Positions 25,178-33,550 of a stretch of 33,550 bases of DNA are shown in pieces. The notes beneath the pieces were generated by a model. That model was not told the origin of the DNA. It did no database searches and worked only from the letters and a program-made list of their open reading frames with translations. Source of the DNA: Pseudogulbenkiania sp. (GTDB taxonomy: Bacteria; Pseudomonadota; Gammaproteobacteria; Burkholderiales; Chromobacteriaceae); assembly GCA_018260425.1 (NCBI GenBank), contig JAGLBD010000037.1, forward strand, positions 1 to 33,550, written 5' to 3'. A program made the position numbers and the translations under genes. Position 1 is the stretch's first letter. The number at the start of each line of letters is the position of its first letter.

Positions 25178-25792
25178 ATGAAAATTATGAAAAAGATCCT
25201 TGCCTGCCTGACCCTGATGCTTGGCATCGTCCTCCCCGCTGCCGCCGGTGATTCGCCGGTGGATCTGGTACGCGACACCTCGCGTCAGGTGCTGGATACC
25301 CTGAAACAGGACAACGGCAAGAATACCGGCAAGATCCGCGATCAGGTCGAAGCGCTGGTGGTTCCCAAATTCGACTTCAAACGCATGACCGCGCTGGCAC
25401 TAGGCAAAAACTGGCGTGTCGCCTCGCCGGAGCAGCAGAATGATCTGGCCGTACAATTCCAGACGCTGCTGGTACGCACCTACTCCTCGACCATGACCCG
25501 CTTCAAGACCGCCCAGGTCGATGTCAAACCGTCGGCCAACTTCTCGGCCAATGGTCAGGAAGCCAGCGTTCACAGCGACATCACCCTGCCGAACAGCAAC
25601 GACAAGAAAACCGTTTCTGTCGACTACATCCTGTACAAGACCAGCCAGGGCTGGCGTGTCTACAACATCAATGTCGAAGGCGCCAGCCTGGTAACGGTCT
25701 ATCGCAATCAGTTCGATGCCGATATCCGCGCTAGCGGCATTGATGGTCTGATCAAGTCCCTCAAGGACAAGAACAGCGGCAAGGGTGCCTGA
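25178..25792 (+). CDS. mlaC: Periplasmic phospholipid carrier MlaC
   Basis: 204 residues. An N-terminal signal peptide (MKIMKKILACLTLMLGIVLP, probable cleavage after AAA near residue 23) directs it to the periplasm, where the protein ferries one phospholipid between MlaA and MlaD. The mature protein has family features: VPKFDFKRMTALALGKNWR, FQTLLVRTYSSTMTRF, VDYILYKTSQGWRVYNINVEGASLVTVYRNQF. The start at 25178 is preferred over an upstream TTG frame extension; a second Met three codons on is possible. The stop overlaps the mlaB start (TGATG). Confidence 0.95.
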   Translation: MKIMKKILACLTLMLGIVLPAAAGDSPVDLVRDTSRQVLDTLKQDNGKNTGKIRDQVEALVVPKFDFKRMTALALGKNWRVASPEQQNDLAVQFQTLLVRTYSSTMTRFKTAQVDVKPSANFSANGQEASVHSDITLPNSNDKKTVSVDYILYKTSQGWRVYNINVEGASLVTVYRNQFDADIRASGIDGLIKSLKDKNSGKGA

Positions 25793-26082
25793 TGACACGC
25801 GTTGCCAAGCATCCTGAAGGACGCATCGACATGGACAGCGCCGCGGCAATGACCGGCGCTCTGGACACCGATGCGTCCCATGGCGATACGATCGAAGTCG
25901 ACCTGTCGGCAGTGACTGACGTCGACTCCGCGGCGCTGGCCTTGCTGCTTGAATGGCAACGCCGTCTGGGTGCTCGCGGCGCCAATCTGGTACTGACCGG
26001 CATTCCTGCCGGTCTGACCGCACTGATCCGACTGTATGGTCTGGAAGAGATTCTCCGCCAGGCCGGGGAGCCACAGGCATGA
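25792..26082 (+). CDS. mlaB: STAS-domain regulator MlaB
   Basis: 96-residue cytoplasmic STAS protein that binds MlaF and supports assembly and activity of the transporter. Conserved core: VDLSAVTDVDSAALALLLEWQR, with S46 at the position usually Ser or Thr, followed by NLVLTGIPAGLTALIRLYGLEEIL. Overlaps mlaC by one base (TGATG) and mlaA by four (ATGA), so it is translationally coupled on both sides. Confidence 0.94.
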   Translation: MTRVAKHPEGRIDMDSAAAMTGALDTDASHGDTIEVDLSAVTDVDSAALALLLEWQRRLGARGANLVLTGIPAGLTALIRLYGLEEILRQAGEPQA

Positions 26083-26885
26083 CACTTCGCCCACTGATTC
26101 TTGCCGGCCTGATGGCGGCGACTCTGGCGGGTTGTGCAACACAACCCTCCAATCCGCGTGACCCGCTGGAGCCGATGAACCGGGCGGTTTACCGCTTCAA
26201 TGACGCGGCAGACCGGGCGGTTGCCAAACCGGTAGCCAAGGCTTACCACTCGGTGACGCCCCTGCCGGTCAGGATTGCCGTCAACAACTTCTTTGATAAT
26301 CTGCGCGATGTTTACAGTGCGGTGAGCAACACGCTGCGCGCTGACCCGGAACGTGCCCTCAACGACACCATGCGTGTGGCGATGAACAGTACCTTCGGCC
26401 TGTTCGGCCTGATCGATATTGCGACACCCGCGGGTCTTAAGGACAACAAGAACACCCTGGGCGATACCTTTGCCAGCTGGGGCTGGAAGCAGAGCAACTA
26501 TCTGGTCCTGCCGCTGATGGGCCCCTCGACCGTTCGCGACGGTACCGGTTTCGGCATCGTTGCGGCGATGACCCCCGAGCGCAATCTGTACCACTCTCCG
26601 GCCGCCGCCAACGTGGCAACCGGTCTGAATCTGGTCAGTAAGCGCGAGCAACTGCTGGGGCTTGAAGAGGTGCTGGACAATGCGGCACTCGACCCGTATG
26701 CCTACACCCGCGATGCCTATCTGCAAGTTCGGGACAAGTCGCTCGGCATTGCACCGCCCAAAAACGAGGATGACGACCTGAGCATCGATGCCATCATGGG
26801 TACCACCCCGCCGGAACCGGGCAAGGCTGATGCCTCGGCGCCACGGGCAAAGGCGGCGCTCCCCGACGCCTCGGCAGCGAAATAG
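26079..26885 (+). CDS. mlaA: Outer-membrane lipoprotein MlaA (VacJ)
   Basis: 268 residues. Lipoprotein signal with lipobox TLAGC, Cys at 19. The MlaA domain (about 30-225) opens with DPLEPMNRAVYRFNDAADRAVAKPVAKAY and contains NNFFDNLRDVYSAVSNTLR, NSTFGLFGLIDIAT and the DTFASWGWKQSNYLVLPLMGPSTVRD stretch, all standard for VacJ. It removes phospholipids from the outer leaflet and passes them to MlaC. A long acidic and Ala/Pro-rich tail (about 230-268) is less conserved. In E. coli mlaA is elsewhere; here it closes the mla operon before a strong terminator. Confidence 0.96.
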   Translation: MTLRPLILAGLMAATLAGCATQPSNPRDPLEPMNRAVYRFNDAADRAVAKPVAKAYHSVTPLPVRIAVNNFFDNLRDVYSAVSNTLRADPERALNDTMRVAMNSTFGLFGLIDIATPAGLKDNKNTLGDTFASWGWKQSNYLVLPLMGPSTVRDGTGFGIVAAMTPERNLYHSPAAANVATGLNLVSKREQLLGLEEVLDNAALDPYAYTRDAYLQVRDKSLGIAPPKNEDDDLSIDAIMGTTPPEPGKADASAPRAKAALPDASAAK

Positions 26886-26889
26886 ACCA

Positions 26890-26913
26890 AACGCCTCCTT
26901 CGGGAGGCGTTTT
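26890..26913 (+). terminator. Rho-independent terminator after mlaA
   Basis: AACGCCTCC (26890-26898), loop TTCG, GGAGGCGTT (26903-26911) with T-run to 26913. A perfect nine-base stem with a stable tetraloop, five bases after the mlaA stop. Confidence 0.92.
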
Positions 26914-26965
26914 CATAAACCATTATTTTTCCTTGACTTTCTTGGCGCATTTCGCGCAAGGCATG

Positions 26966-26995
26966 CTGACATTTCGTTAGGAATAGCGCTATAAT
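26966..26995 (+). promoter_or_regulatory. Sigma70 promoter for the ABC-2 exporter, ibaG and murA
   Basis: CTGACA (26966-26971), 18-base spacer, perfect TATAAT (26990-26995). It lies between the mlaA terminator and the next gene, whose ATG is 29 bases after the -10. Confidence 0.75.
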
Positions 26996-27024
26996 CCCGC
27001 TCTTTTCTCCGATAGATCGCGCCC

Positions 27025-27927
27025 ATGTCCAGCGCCCTTTCCATTCAGCATGTCAGCAAGCGCTTCGGCGACTTCACTGCGCTTGACGATGTCGGCTTCG
27101 ACGTAGCCGAGGGTGAATTCTTTGCCCTGCTTGGCCCTAATGGTGCAGGTAAAACCACCCTGATCAGCGCCATGGCGGGCCTGTCACGCCCAAGCAGCGG
27201 GACGATCCGGGTCATGGGGCACGACGTGGTGAATGATTTCCGCGCGGCACGCATGAAGCTCGGCGTGGTCCCTCAGGAACTGGTGTTCGATCCCTTCCTG
27301 TCGGTACGTGAAACACTGCGCTTCCAGTCTGGCTATTTCGGCATCGCGAAAAACGATGACTGGATTGACGAAATGCTCGTCAAACTGGGTCTGGATGATA
27401 AAGCCGACAGCAATATGCGCGCGCTTTCCGGCGGCATGAAGCGCCGCGTCATGGTTGCCCAGGCGCTGGTGCATCGGCCCCCGGTCATCGTGCTGGACGA
27501 ACCAACGGCCGGTGTGGATGTCGAATTACGGCAAAGCCTGTGGGCATTTGTGCGCGAGCTGAATGGCGCCGGTCACACCATCGTACTGACCACCCATTAC
27601 CTCGAAGAAGCCGAAACCCTGTGCAGCCGCATCGCCATGCTGAAAAAGGGACGCCTGATCGCGCTGGAGAGCAAGGACCGCTTGCTGTCGCACAGCGCCG
27701 CCCGCGAAGTCTCGCTGAAGCTTGGCGGTCCCTTGCCGGAAGAACTCTCCGCGCTTAAGGTCGGTCAGGAAGACAACCGCGTTATCCTCCGTCTCGAGAC
27801 CATTGCCGGACTGGAACATGTGCTGGCGACCTTGCGCACCAACTCGGTTGAAGTACGAGAACTGTCGGTGATCGAAACCGATCTGGAAAGCGTTTTTGTC
27901 AAATTGATGAACGGAGGCAGTCTCTGA
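27025..27927 (+). CDS. ABC-2 exporter ATP-binding protein (YadG-like)
   Basis: 300-residue ATPase subunit. Walker A GPNGAGKTT (37-45), Q-loop VPQELVFDPFLSVRETL, signature LSGGMKRRVMVAQALVH, Walker B VIVLDEPTAGVD and H-loop TTHYLEEAE. The C-terminal 80 residues (VSLKLGGPLPEEL onward) are the drug-exporter-type accessory domain of the YadG/CcmA/DrrA group. The next gene starts one base inside its stop (TGATG), so the two are coupled. Substrate not assigned; E. coli YadGH is itself poorly defined. Confidence 0.92.
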   Translation: MSSALSIQHVSKRFGDFTALDDVGFDVAEGEFFALLGPNGAGKTTLISAMAGLSRPSSGTIRVMGHDVVNDFRAARMKLGVVPQELVFDPFLSVRETLRFQSGYFGIAKNDDWIDEMLVKLGLDDKADSNMRALSGGMKRRVMVAQALVHRPPVIVLDEPTAGVDVELRQSLWAFVRELNGAGHTIVLTTHYLEEAETLCSRIAMLKKGRLIALESKDRLLSHSAAREVSLKLGGPLPEELSALKVGQEDNRVILRLETIAGLEHVLATLRTNSVEVRELSVIETDLESVFVKLMNGGSL

Positions 27928-28682
27928 TGCACGGCTTCCTGACCCTGTTGAAAAAAGAGCTGGTGCGATTCTGGAAAGTCTCGTTCCAGACCGTGGCCGC
28001 ACCGGTGCTGATGGCACTGATGTATCAGTTGATCTTCTCCCACGTGATGTCGCGCCATGCCGACATCTACCCGGGGGTTAGCTACACCGCCTTCCTCATC
28101 CCCGGGCTGGTGATGATGTCGATGGCGCAAAATGCCTTTGCCAATGGCTCCTCCAGCCTGATCCAGTCCAAGATTACCGGTAACATCGTCTTTATCCTGC
28201 TTCCGCCGCTCGGCCCGCTGGAGTTCTTTGCCGCCTACTTGCTGGCCGCCGTGGTGCGGGGTCTGGTGGTAGGCCTTGGCGTGATTGTCGTCACCAGCGG
28301 CTTCGGCCTGCCGATGCCGGCCCATCCACTCTGGGTGGCCCTGTTCGCGGTATTGGGCTGTGGCGTGCTGGGCACGCTGGGGGTTATCGCCGGCATCTGG
28401 GCCGAGAAATTTGACCAGCTCGCGGCATTCCAGAATTTTCTTATCATGCCTCTGACTTTTTTGTCAGGAGTGTTCTATTCCATCAACAGTCTTCCCGATT
28501 TCTGGCGTACGGTTTCTCACCTCAATCCGGTTTTCTATATGATTGATGGTTTCCGTTTCGGCTTTTTCGGGCAGGCCGACATCAATCCGGCCATTTCGGC
28601 CGGAGTGGTGGGAACCAGTTTCCTGCTGTTGGCGGGACTGGCCTTGCGGCTGATTGCCAAAGGCTACAAGTTGCGCCACTAG
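27927..28682 (+). CDS. ABC-2 exporter permease (YadH-like)
   Basis: 251-residue membrane protein of the ABC-2 permease family with six predicted helices. Family landmarks: GFLTLLKKELVRFWKVSFQT at the N-terminus, YTAFLIPGLVMMSMAQNAFANGSSSLIQSKITGN, and the conserved FLSGVFYSINSLPDFWRTVSHLNPVFYMIDGFRFGFFG near the C-terminus. Partner of the preceding ATPase. In many betaproteobacteria, as I recall, this pair sits at this same place between mla genes and a BolA gene, which may hint at a cell-envelope role; that is inference. Confidence 0.92.
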   Translation: MHGFLTLLKKELVRFWKVSFQTVAAPVLMALMYQLIFSHVMSRHADIYPGVSYTAFLIPGLVMMSMAQNAFANGSSSLIQSKITGNIVFILLPPLGPLEFFAAYLLAAVVRGLVVGLGVIVVTSGFGLPMPAHPLWVALFAVLGCGVLGTLGVIAGIWAEKFDQLAAFQNFLIMPLTFLSGVFYSINSLPDFWRTVSHLNPVFYMIDGFRFGFFGQADINPAISAGVVGTSFLLLAGLALRLIAKGYKLRH

Positions 28683-28706
28683 CGTGATGCTTTTTCAGGA
28701 TATTTC

Positions 28707-30216
<1,510 letters not shown>

Positions 30217-30237
30217 ACCTTGGTATCAGGCGTCAAC

Positions 30238-30267
30238 AAGCCGGTCTGTCCACAGGCCGGTTTTTTT
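30238..30267 (+). terminator. Rho-independent terminator after murA
   Basis: AAG + CCGGTCTG (30241-30248), loop TCCA, CAGGCCGG (30253-30260) and seven T (30261-30267). One G-T wobble in the stem. Lies 22 bases after the murA stop. Confidence 0.92.
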
Positions 30268-30302
30268 ACGCCCCCACACAATTCAAACGGCATTCATCAA
30301 GA

Positions 30303-30319
30303 CTATTTGTTATAAATAG
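30303..30319. promoter_or_regulatory. AT-rich palindrome upstream of the first chemoreceptor
   Basis: CTATTT-GTTAT-AAATAG is a perfect six-base inverted repeat about 85 bases before the chemoreceptor start, containing a TATAAA that could serve as -10. No matching -35 at 16-18 bases was found and no convincing sigma28 site either, so its role is open. Confidence 0.25.
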
Positions 30320-30404
30320 CGCCTTCGCTTATCATCACACGCTATTCAGGCCGTTCGCCAAGCGGTTGGCGATGCACACCTCTCGATGGCCACACGAGGA
30401 TAGA

Positions 30405-32390
30405 ATGTTCCCGACGACCACAAAAAACAAGATTCTCATCATCTCGGCCTTACTGGTGCTAACGGGATTCTCGGCGATTGTCGCCAGCATGATCTACACC
30501 AGTTACAGTCACGCCCGGGAAGCGGTGCTGAGCAATGCTCGACTGCTGGCCGAACGCGAGTCGGGCAAAGTCAGCCGCCAGATTGAACAAGCCTACCTCT
30601 CGGCACGCTCGCTGGGTGACGCCGCCATTGCGGTGAAGAACCATCAGGTTAGCGGGGCACGCGAGCTGCTCTCCACCATGACCCACGCCGAACTCGATAG
30701 CAATCCGGGTGCCATTGGTTATTGGCTGGATTGGGAACCCAATGCGCTGGACAACCGCGACAGCGAGTTTGCCGGCAAAGAGCATAACGATGAAACGGGC
30801 CGCAGCGGAGTGTACTGGCTGCGCAAAAACGGCAAGACCGATGTGGTATGGGGCGGCAGTGGTGTCGATCAAGTCGCTTACTACACCCAGCCACTCAAAA
30901 CAGCCCGTCCTTTCATGACCGAGCCCTATATCGACGAGGATGTCAAAATCCTCATGGGGACTGTTTCTGTGCCCTTGCTGTCCAATGGCAAAGTGCTGGG
31001 CGTGGCAGGCTGCGATATGGGTCTTGCCCAGCTCACCGAAGTGGCCGCCCGGGTCAAACCATTTGACTCCGGTTTCATGACGCTCTACTCGAGCGGGGGT
31101 CTGGTGTTGGCCGGTCCGGCCGGTACCACGCCGGGCAAAGCCGATGAGGCGCTTCCTGCCGACGCGCGTCAGGCCATTAAAGCCGGCGAGGAATACAGCT
31201 ATACCAGCAGCGACGGCTTCCAGCACTTTGTGGTGCCGGTCAAGGTACAAGGTATTGCCAACAGCTGGTCGGTCCGTATTTCGATTCCTCTGGACGTTGC
31301 CCTTGCTCCGGTGAAAGCCGCTGCTTGGCAATCCATCGGCAGCAGCGTGCTCATCCTGCTGGTTATTCTCGTGGTACTGGGCATGGTGGTTCAGCGCCTG
31401 CTCGCACCATTGGATACCCTGCAGCGTGCCATGAGCGACTTGTCCAATGGCAGTGGCGACCTGACCCGTCAACTTCCCGCCAGTACCGGGGACGAGATCG
31501 GCAAAGCCGCCACGGCCTTCAATCATTTCACCGACTCTTTGCGGCACATGCTGCTGGAGGTCCGGACGACCGCCGACACGGTACGACATGCCGTTCACGA
31601 CTTATCGGAGGAAATCGGCCATATCAGTGCCGGCTCAAGCCAGCAAGCCATGGCCGCCAATGCCACCGCCGCCAGCATTGAGCAACTGTCGGTGAGCATC
31701 AGCCATATTGCCGACTCGGTTCGTTCGGCAGAAAACGAGGCGAGGAACACCGGCGAGGTCTCGGAAAGTGCCTCGCAAACCGTCGCGGAGGCCGTTGCGG
31801 AAATCAATCGCATCTCCGCAACCATCAAGGAACTGGCGCAGGTGCTGGGCAGTCTGGAGGGGCGCTCCAACGAGATATCCAGCATTATCGGCGTGATCAG
31901 CGACATTGCCGATCAAACCAATCTGCTGGCCCTGAATGCCACCATCGAAGCGGCACGGGCCGGAGAGCAAGGCCGGGGCTTTGCCGTCGTCGCCGACGAG
32001 GTACGCAAACTGGCAGAACGGACCTCGGTGGCCACCCGCGAAATCGGCGCCATGATTACGGCGATTCAAAGCGAAAGTCGTTCGGCGGTCAGCAGCATGG
32101 CCACCGCCATGACCCAGGTCGAACACGGCGTCGGTCTGGCCGATAATGCGGCCGTGGCAATCAGCCAGATCCATGACCATACCCGTAGCATGGCCAACAC
32201 CATGGGCGATATTGCCGTTGCCACCGGAGAGCAATCCACCGCCAGCCAGCAGATTGCCCTGCACATCGAACAAATTCATTCGATGGTTCATCAAAATGAC
32301 GAGTCCGTCAAAAAGACCGAAGAAAATACTCGCGAACTCGCGGACACCGGCTCCTCGCTCAGTGCAATGATGGCGCGTTTTACCTTGTAA
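30405..32390 (+). CDS. Methyl-accepting chemotaxis protein with dCache sensor (1)
   Basis: 661-residue transmembrane chemoreceptor. TM1 about 10-32; periplasmic dCache domain about 35-300, with [29 protein letters not shown] and [20 protein letters not shown], then [13 protein letters not shown]2 about 308-328. HAMP follows (about 330-382) and the MA signalling domain runs to the end. The kinase-contacting hairpin tip is near residues 500-540: [40 protein letters not shown]. No CheR/CheB tether pentapeptide at the C-terminus (ends MMARFTL). Ligand unknown; the family binds small organic molecules. The ATG at 30405 has GAGGA four to five bases upstream; an in-frame TTG at 30366 is less likely. 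Confidence 0.95.
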   Translation: MFPTTTKNKILIISALLVLTGFSAIVASMIYTSYSHAREAVLSNARLLAERESGKVSRQIEQAYLSARSLGDAAIAVKNHQVSGARELLSTMTHAELDSNPGAIGYWLDWEPNALDNRDSEFAGKEHNDETGRSGVYWLRKNGKTDVVWGGSGVDQVAYYTQPLKTARPFMTEPYIDEDVKILMGTVSVPLLSNGKVLGVAGCDMGLAQLTEVAARVKPFDSGFMTLYSSGGLVLAGPAGTTPGKADEALPADARQAIKAGEEYSYTSSDGFQHFVVPVKVQGIANSWSVRISIPLDVALAPVKAAAWQSIGSSVLILLVILVVLGMVVQRLLAPLDTLQRAMSDLSNGSGDLTRQLPASTGDEIGKAATAFNHFTDSLRHMLLEVRTTADTVRHAVHDLSEEIGHISAGSSQQAMAANATAASIEQLSVSISHIADSVRSAENEARNTGEVSESASQTVAEAVAEINRISATIKELAQVLGSLEGRSNEISSIIGVISDIADQTNLLALNATIEAARAGEQGRGFAVVADEVRKLAERTSVATREIGAMITAIQSESRSAVSSMATAMTQVEHGVGLADNAAVAISQIHDHTRSMANTMGDIAVATGEQSTASQQIALHIEQIHSMVHQNDESVKKTEENTRELADTGSSLSAMMARFTL

Positions 32391-32396
32391 TTCCCA

Positions 32397-32418
32397 CGGG
32401 TCACCCCGGGGTGGCCCG
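32397..32418 (+). other. Hairpin between the two chemoreceptor genes
   Basis: CGGGTCACC (32397-32405) pairs with GGTGGCCCG (32410-32418) around a four-base loop, with one wobble. It starts seven bases after the first receptor's stop. It lacks a T-tract; it may be a weak terminator or a processing element separating the tandem receptors. Confidence 0.4.
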
Positions 32419-32486
32419 GTCTTGGCCGCCCTCCGGCGGGATAATCGACTATAGTCAGGACATCACCTCTCCACCGGGATGCGGCG

Positions 32487-33550
32487 ATGCCAACCCGACT
32501 GTTCAGTACGATTCGCGGAAAAATTCTTGCCGGCTCGGCCTTGCTGATCGTGCTGGGAATTGCCTTGCTGACGGGGCTCTCCGTCATGGGCAGCTATCAC
32601 CATGCACGCGACAGCGCCATCACGGAATCACGCCAATTGGCCGAGCAGGAAGCAGGCTCCATTCAGCGGATTCTCGAACAAAGCTACTACTCCACCCTGG
32701 CCATGGCCGAGGCGGTGCGTGCCGTCAAAGGCCGCTTGCCGGCCAATGCCCGCTCACTTCATTCCGACATTGTCAAAAACCAGTTACCGGGCAACCCCGA
32801 TGCGATCGGCTACTGGTCGATCTGGGAACCCGACGCGTTCGACGGCCAGGACAGCCATCTTGCCGGCCAGCCCGACAATGACAAAAAGGGACGGGCCGGC
32901 GTCTATTGGTTTCGCAAGGCCGGCAAGATCGATGTTGTCTGGGGAGGGGAAGGGGTCGATGACAGCGAATACTACACTCGCCCGAAAGCGTCCCGCAGCC
33001 CTTTTTTGACCGAACCCTATGTCGACCCGGACATCAAGGTACTCATGGGCACCCTGTCCATTCCGCTCATCATCGACGGCAAGGTGCTGGGCGTGGCCGG
33101 GTGTGACCTGTCGCTGGACCATCTGCGCGATCTCGCCGGCAAGGTTCATCCGTTCGACACCGGCTATATGTCGCTCTATTCGAATAAAGGACTCATGCTG
33201 GCCGGTCCCGATCCGGCCCTGGCCGGCAAACCGGATCCGGCGCTACCGGCCGAGGCACGTGCCGCGATTCAGGCCGGCCAGTCCTATGACTATCAAGACG
33301 ATGGCGGATGGCAACACTTCCTGGTACCGGTCAAGGTCGGTGCGACCGAAGGCGCCTGGGCCGTCCGCATTTCCATCCCTCTGGCCAAGGCCCTCGAACC
33401 GGTCATGCAAACCGTCTGGCAATTACTGCTGGCCGGCGTGACGACACTGGCAGGAACCTTACTGTTGATCGGCATTTTGATTCACCGCTTACTGCGCCCG
33501 CTCAACCATCTCGAACAGGCCATGGCGGGTCTTGGCGATGGCAATGGCGA
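32487..33550 (+). CDS. Methyl-accepting chemotaxis protein with dCache sensor (2), 3' end outside the window
   Basis: First 354 residues are present; the frame stays open to the window edge. TM1 about 9-34, a dCache domain about 38-300 and TM2 about 308-331, then the beginning of HAMP (RLLRPLNHLEQAMAGLGDG). It is paralogous to the preceding receptor: shared WEPDAFDGQDSHLAG, GVYWFRKAGK, VVWGGEGVDD, FLTEPYVDPDIKVLMGT and [10 protein letters not shown], and both reach TM2 at the same residue number. The ATG at 32487 is chosen from this alignment; its ribosome site is weak. The signalling domain is presumably beyond the window, so it should not be read as truncated. Confidence 0.9.
   Translation, partial: MPTRLFSTIRGKILAGSALLIVLGIALLTGLSVMGSYHHARDSAITESRQLAEQEAGSIQRILEQSYYSTLAMAEAVRAVKGRLPANARSLHSDIVKNQLPGNPDAIGYWSIWEPDAFDGQDSHLAGQPDNDKKGRAGVYWFRKAGKIDVVWGGEGVDDSEYYTRPKASRSPFLTEPYVDPDIKVLMGTLSIPLIIDGKVLGVAGCDLSLDHLRDLAGKVHPFDTGYMSLYSNKGLMLAGPDPALAGKPDPALPAEARAAIQAGQSYDYQDDGGWQHFLVPVKVGATEGAWAVRISIPLAKALEPVMQTVWQLLLAGVTTLAGTLLLIGILIHRLLRPLNHLEQAMAGLGDGNG

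Noticed and set aside
32411-32486. TATAGT at 32450-32455 with TTGGCC upstream as a promoter for the second chemoreceptor
   Set aside because: The spacer is 22 bases, too long for sigma70, and no sigma28-type chemotaxis promoter fits either.

Overview
This window comes from a GC-rich (about 60%) Gram-negative genome. It is most likely a betaproteobacterium of the order Neisseriales (Chromobacteriaceae-like). I infer this from the gene content: a mlaFEDCBA cluster followed by a YadGH-type ABC exporter, ibaG/BolA and murA; adjacent dapC-dapD; and family-level similarity of the proteins as I recall them. No 16S or other taxonomic marker lies inside the window, so this remains an inference. Coding density is high. 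I see no insertion sequence, phage gene, CRISPR array or tRNA gene.

Layout. (1) 1-203: a strong sigma70 promoter on the minus strand fires off the left edge and looks like a stable-RNA (rrn-type) promoter. (2) 204-4411, minus strand: Tas-like aldo/keto reductase, argJ, recQ. (3) 4550-9901, plus strand: a small membrane protein, a lipoprotein, then a tight cluster of an orphan ParA-type ATPase, a CHASE-PAS-PAS histidine kinase and a receiver protein with its own HATPase output domain. (4) 9859-12129, minus: comEC, whose 3' end overlaps the receiver gene; rsmJ diverges from it. (5) 13078-20543: an ABC export system on the minus strand (small membrane protein, HlyD-type adaptor, ATPase, duplicated FtsX-type permease). 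It is divergent from a sigma54-activator response regulator and an intramembrane-type histidine kinase on the plus strand. The shared intergenic region holds a full-consensus -24/-12 promoter and two phased palindromes. (6) 20545-22863: a 37-residue membrane peptide (minus), then dapC and dapD (plus). (7) 23039-30216, plus: the complete Mla phospholipid-transport operon with its own promoter and terminator, an ABC-2 exporter with its own promoter, ibaG and murA, closed by a strong terminator. (8) 30405-33550, plus: two tandem paralogous dCache chemoreceptors, the second cut by the window end.

How the genes work together. Regions 6-7 are conserved housekeeping: lysine/diaminopimelate synthesis, outer-membrane lipid asymmetry and the first committed step of peptidoglycan synthesis. 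Regions 3, 5 and 8 are sensory and accessory. The most complete story is region 5. A kinase with almost no periplasmic loop probably phosphorylates the NtrC-type regulator, which should bind the paired palindromes and activate the exporter operon from the -24/-12 promoter. The least explained is region 3, where a ParA ATPase without ParB is co-transcribed with a kinase and a receiver-HATPase protein.
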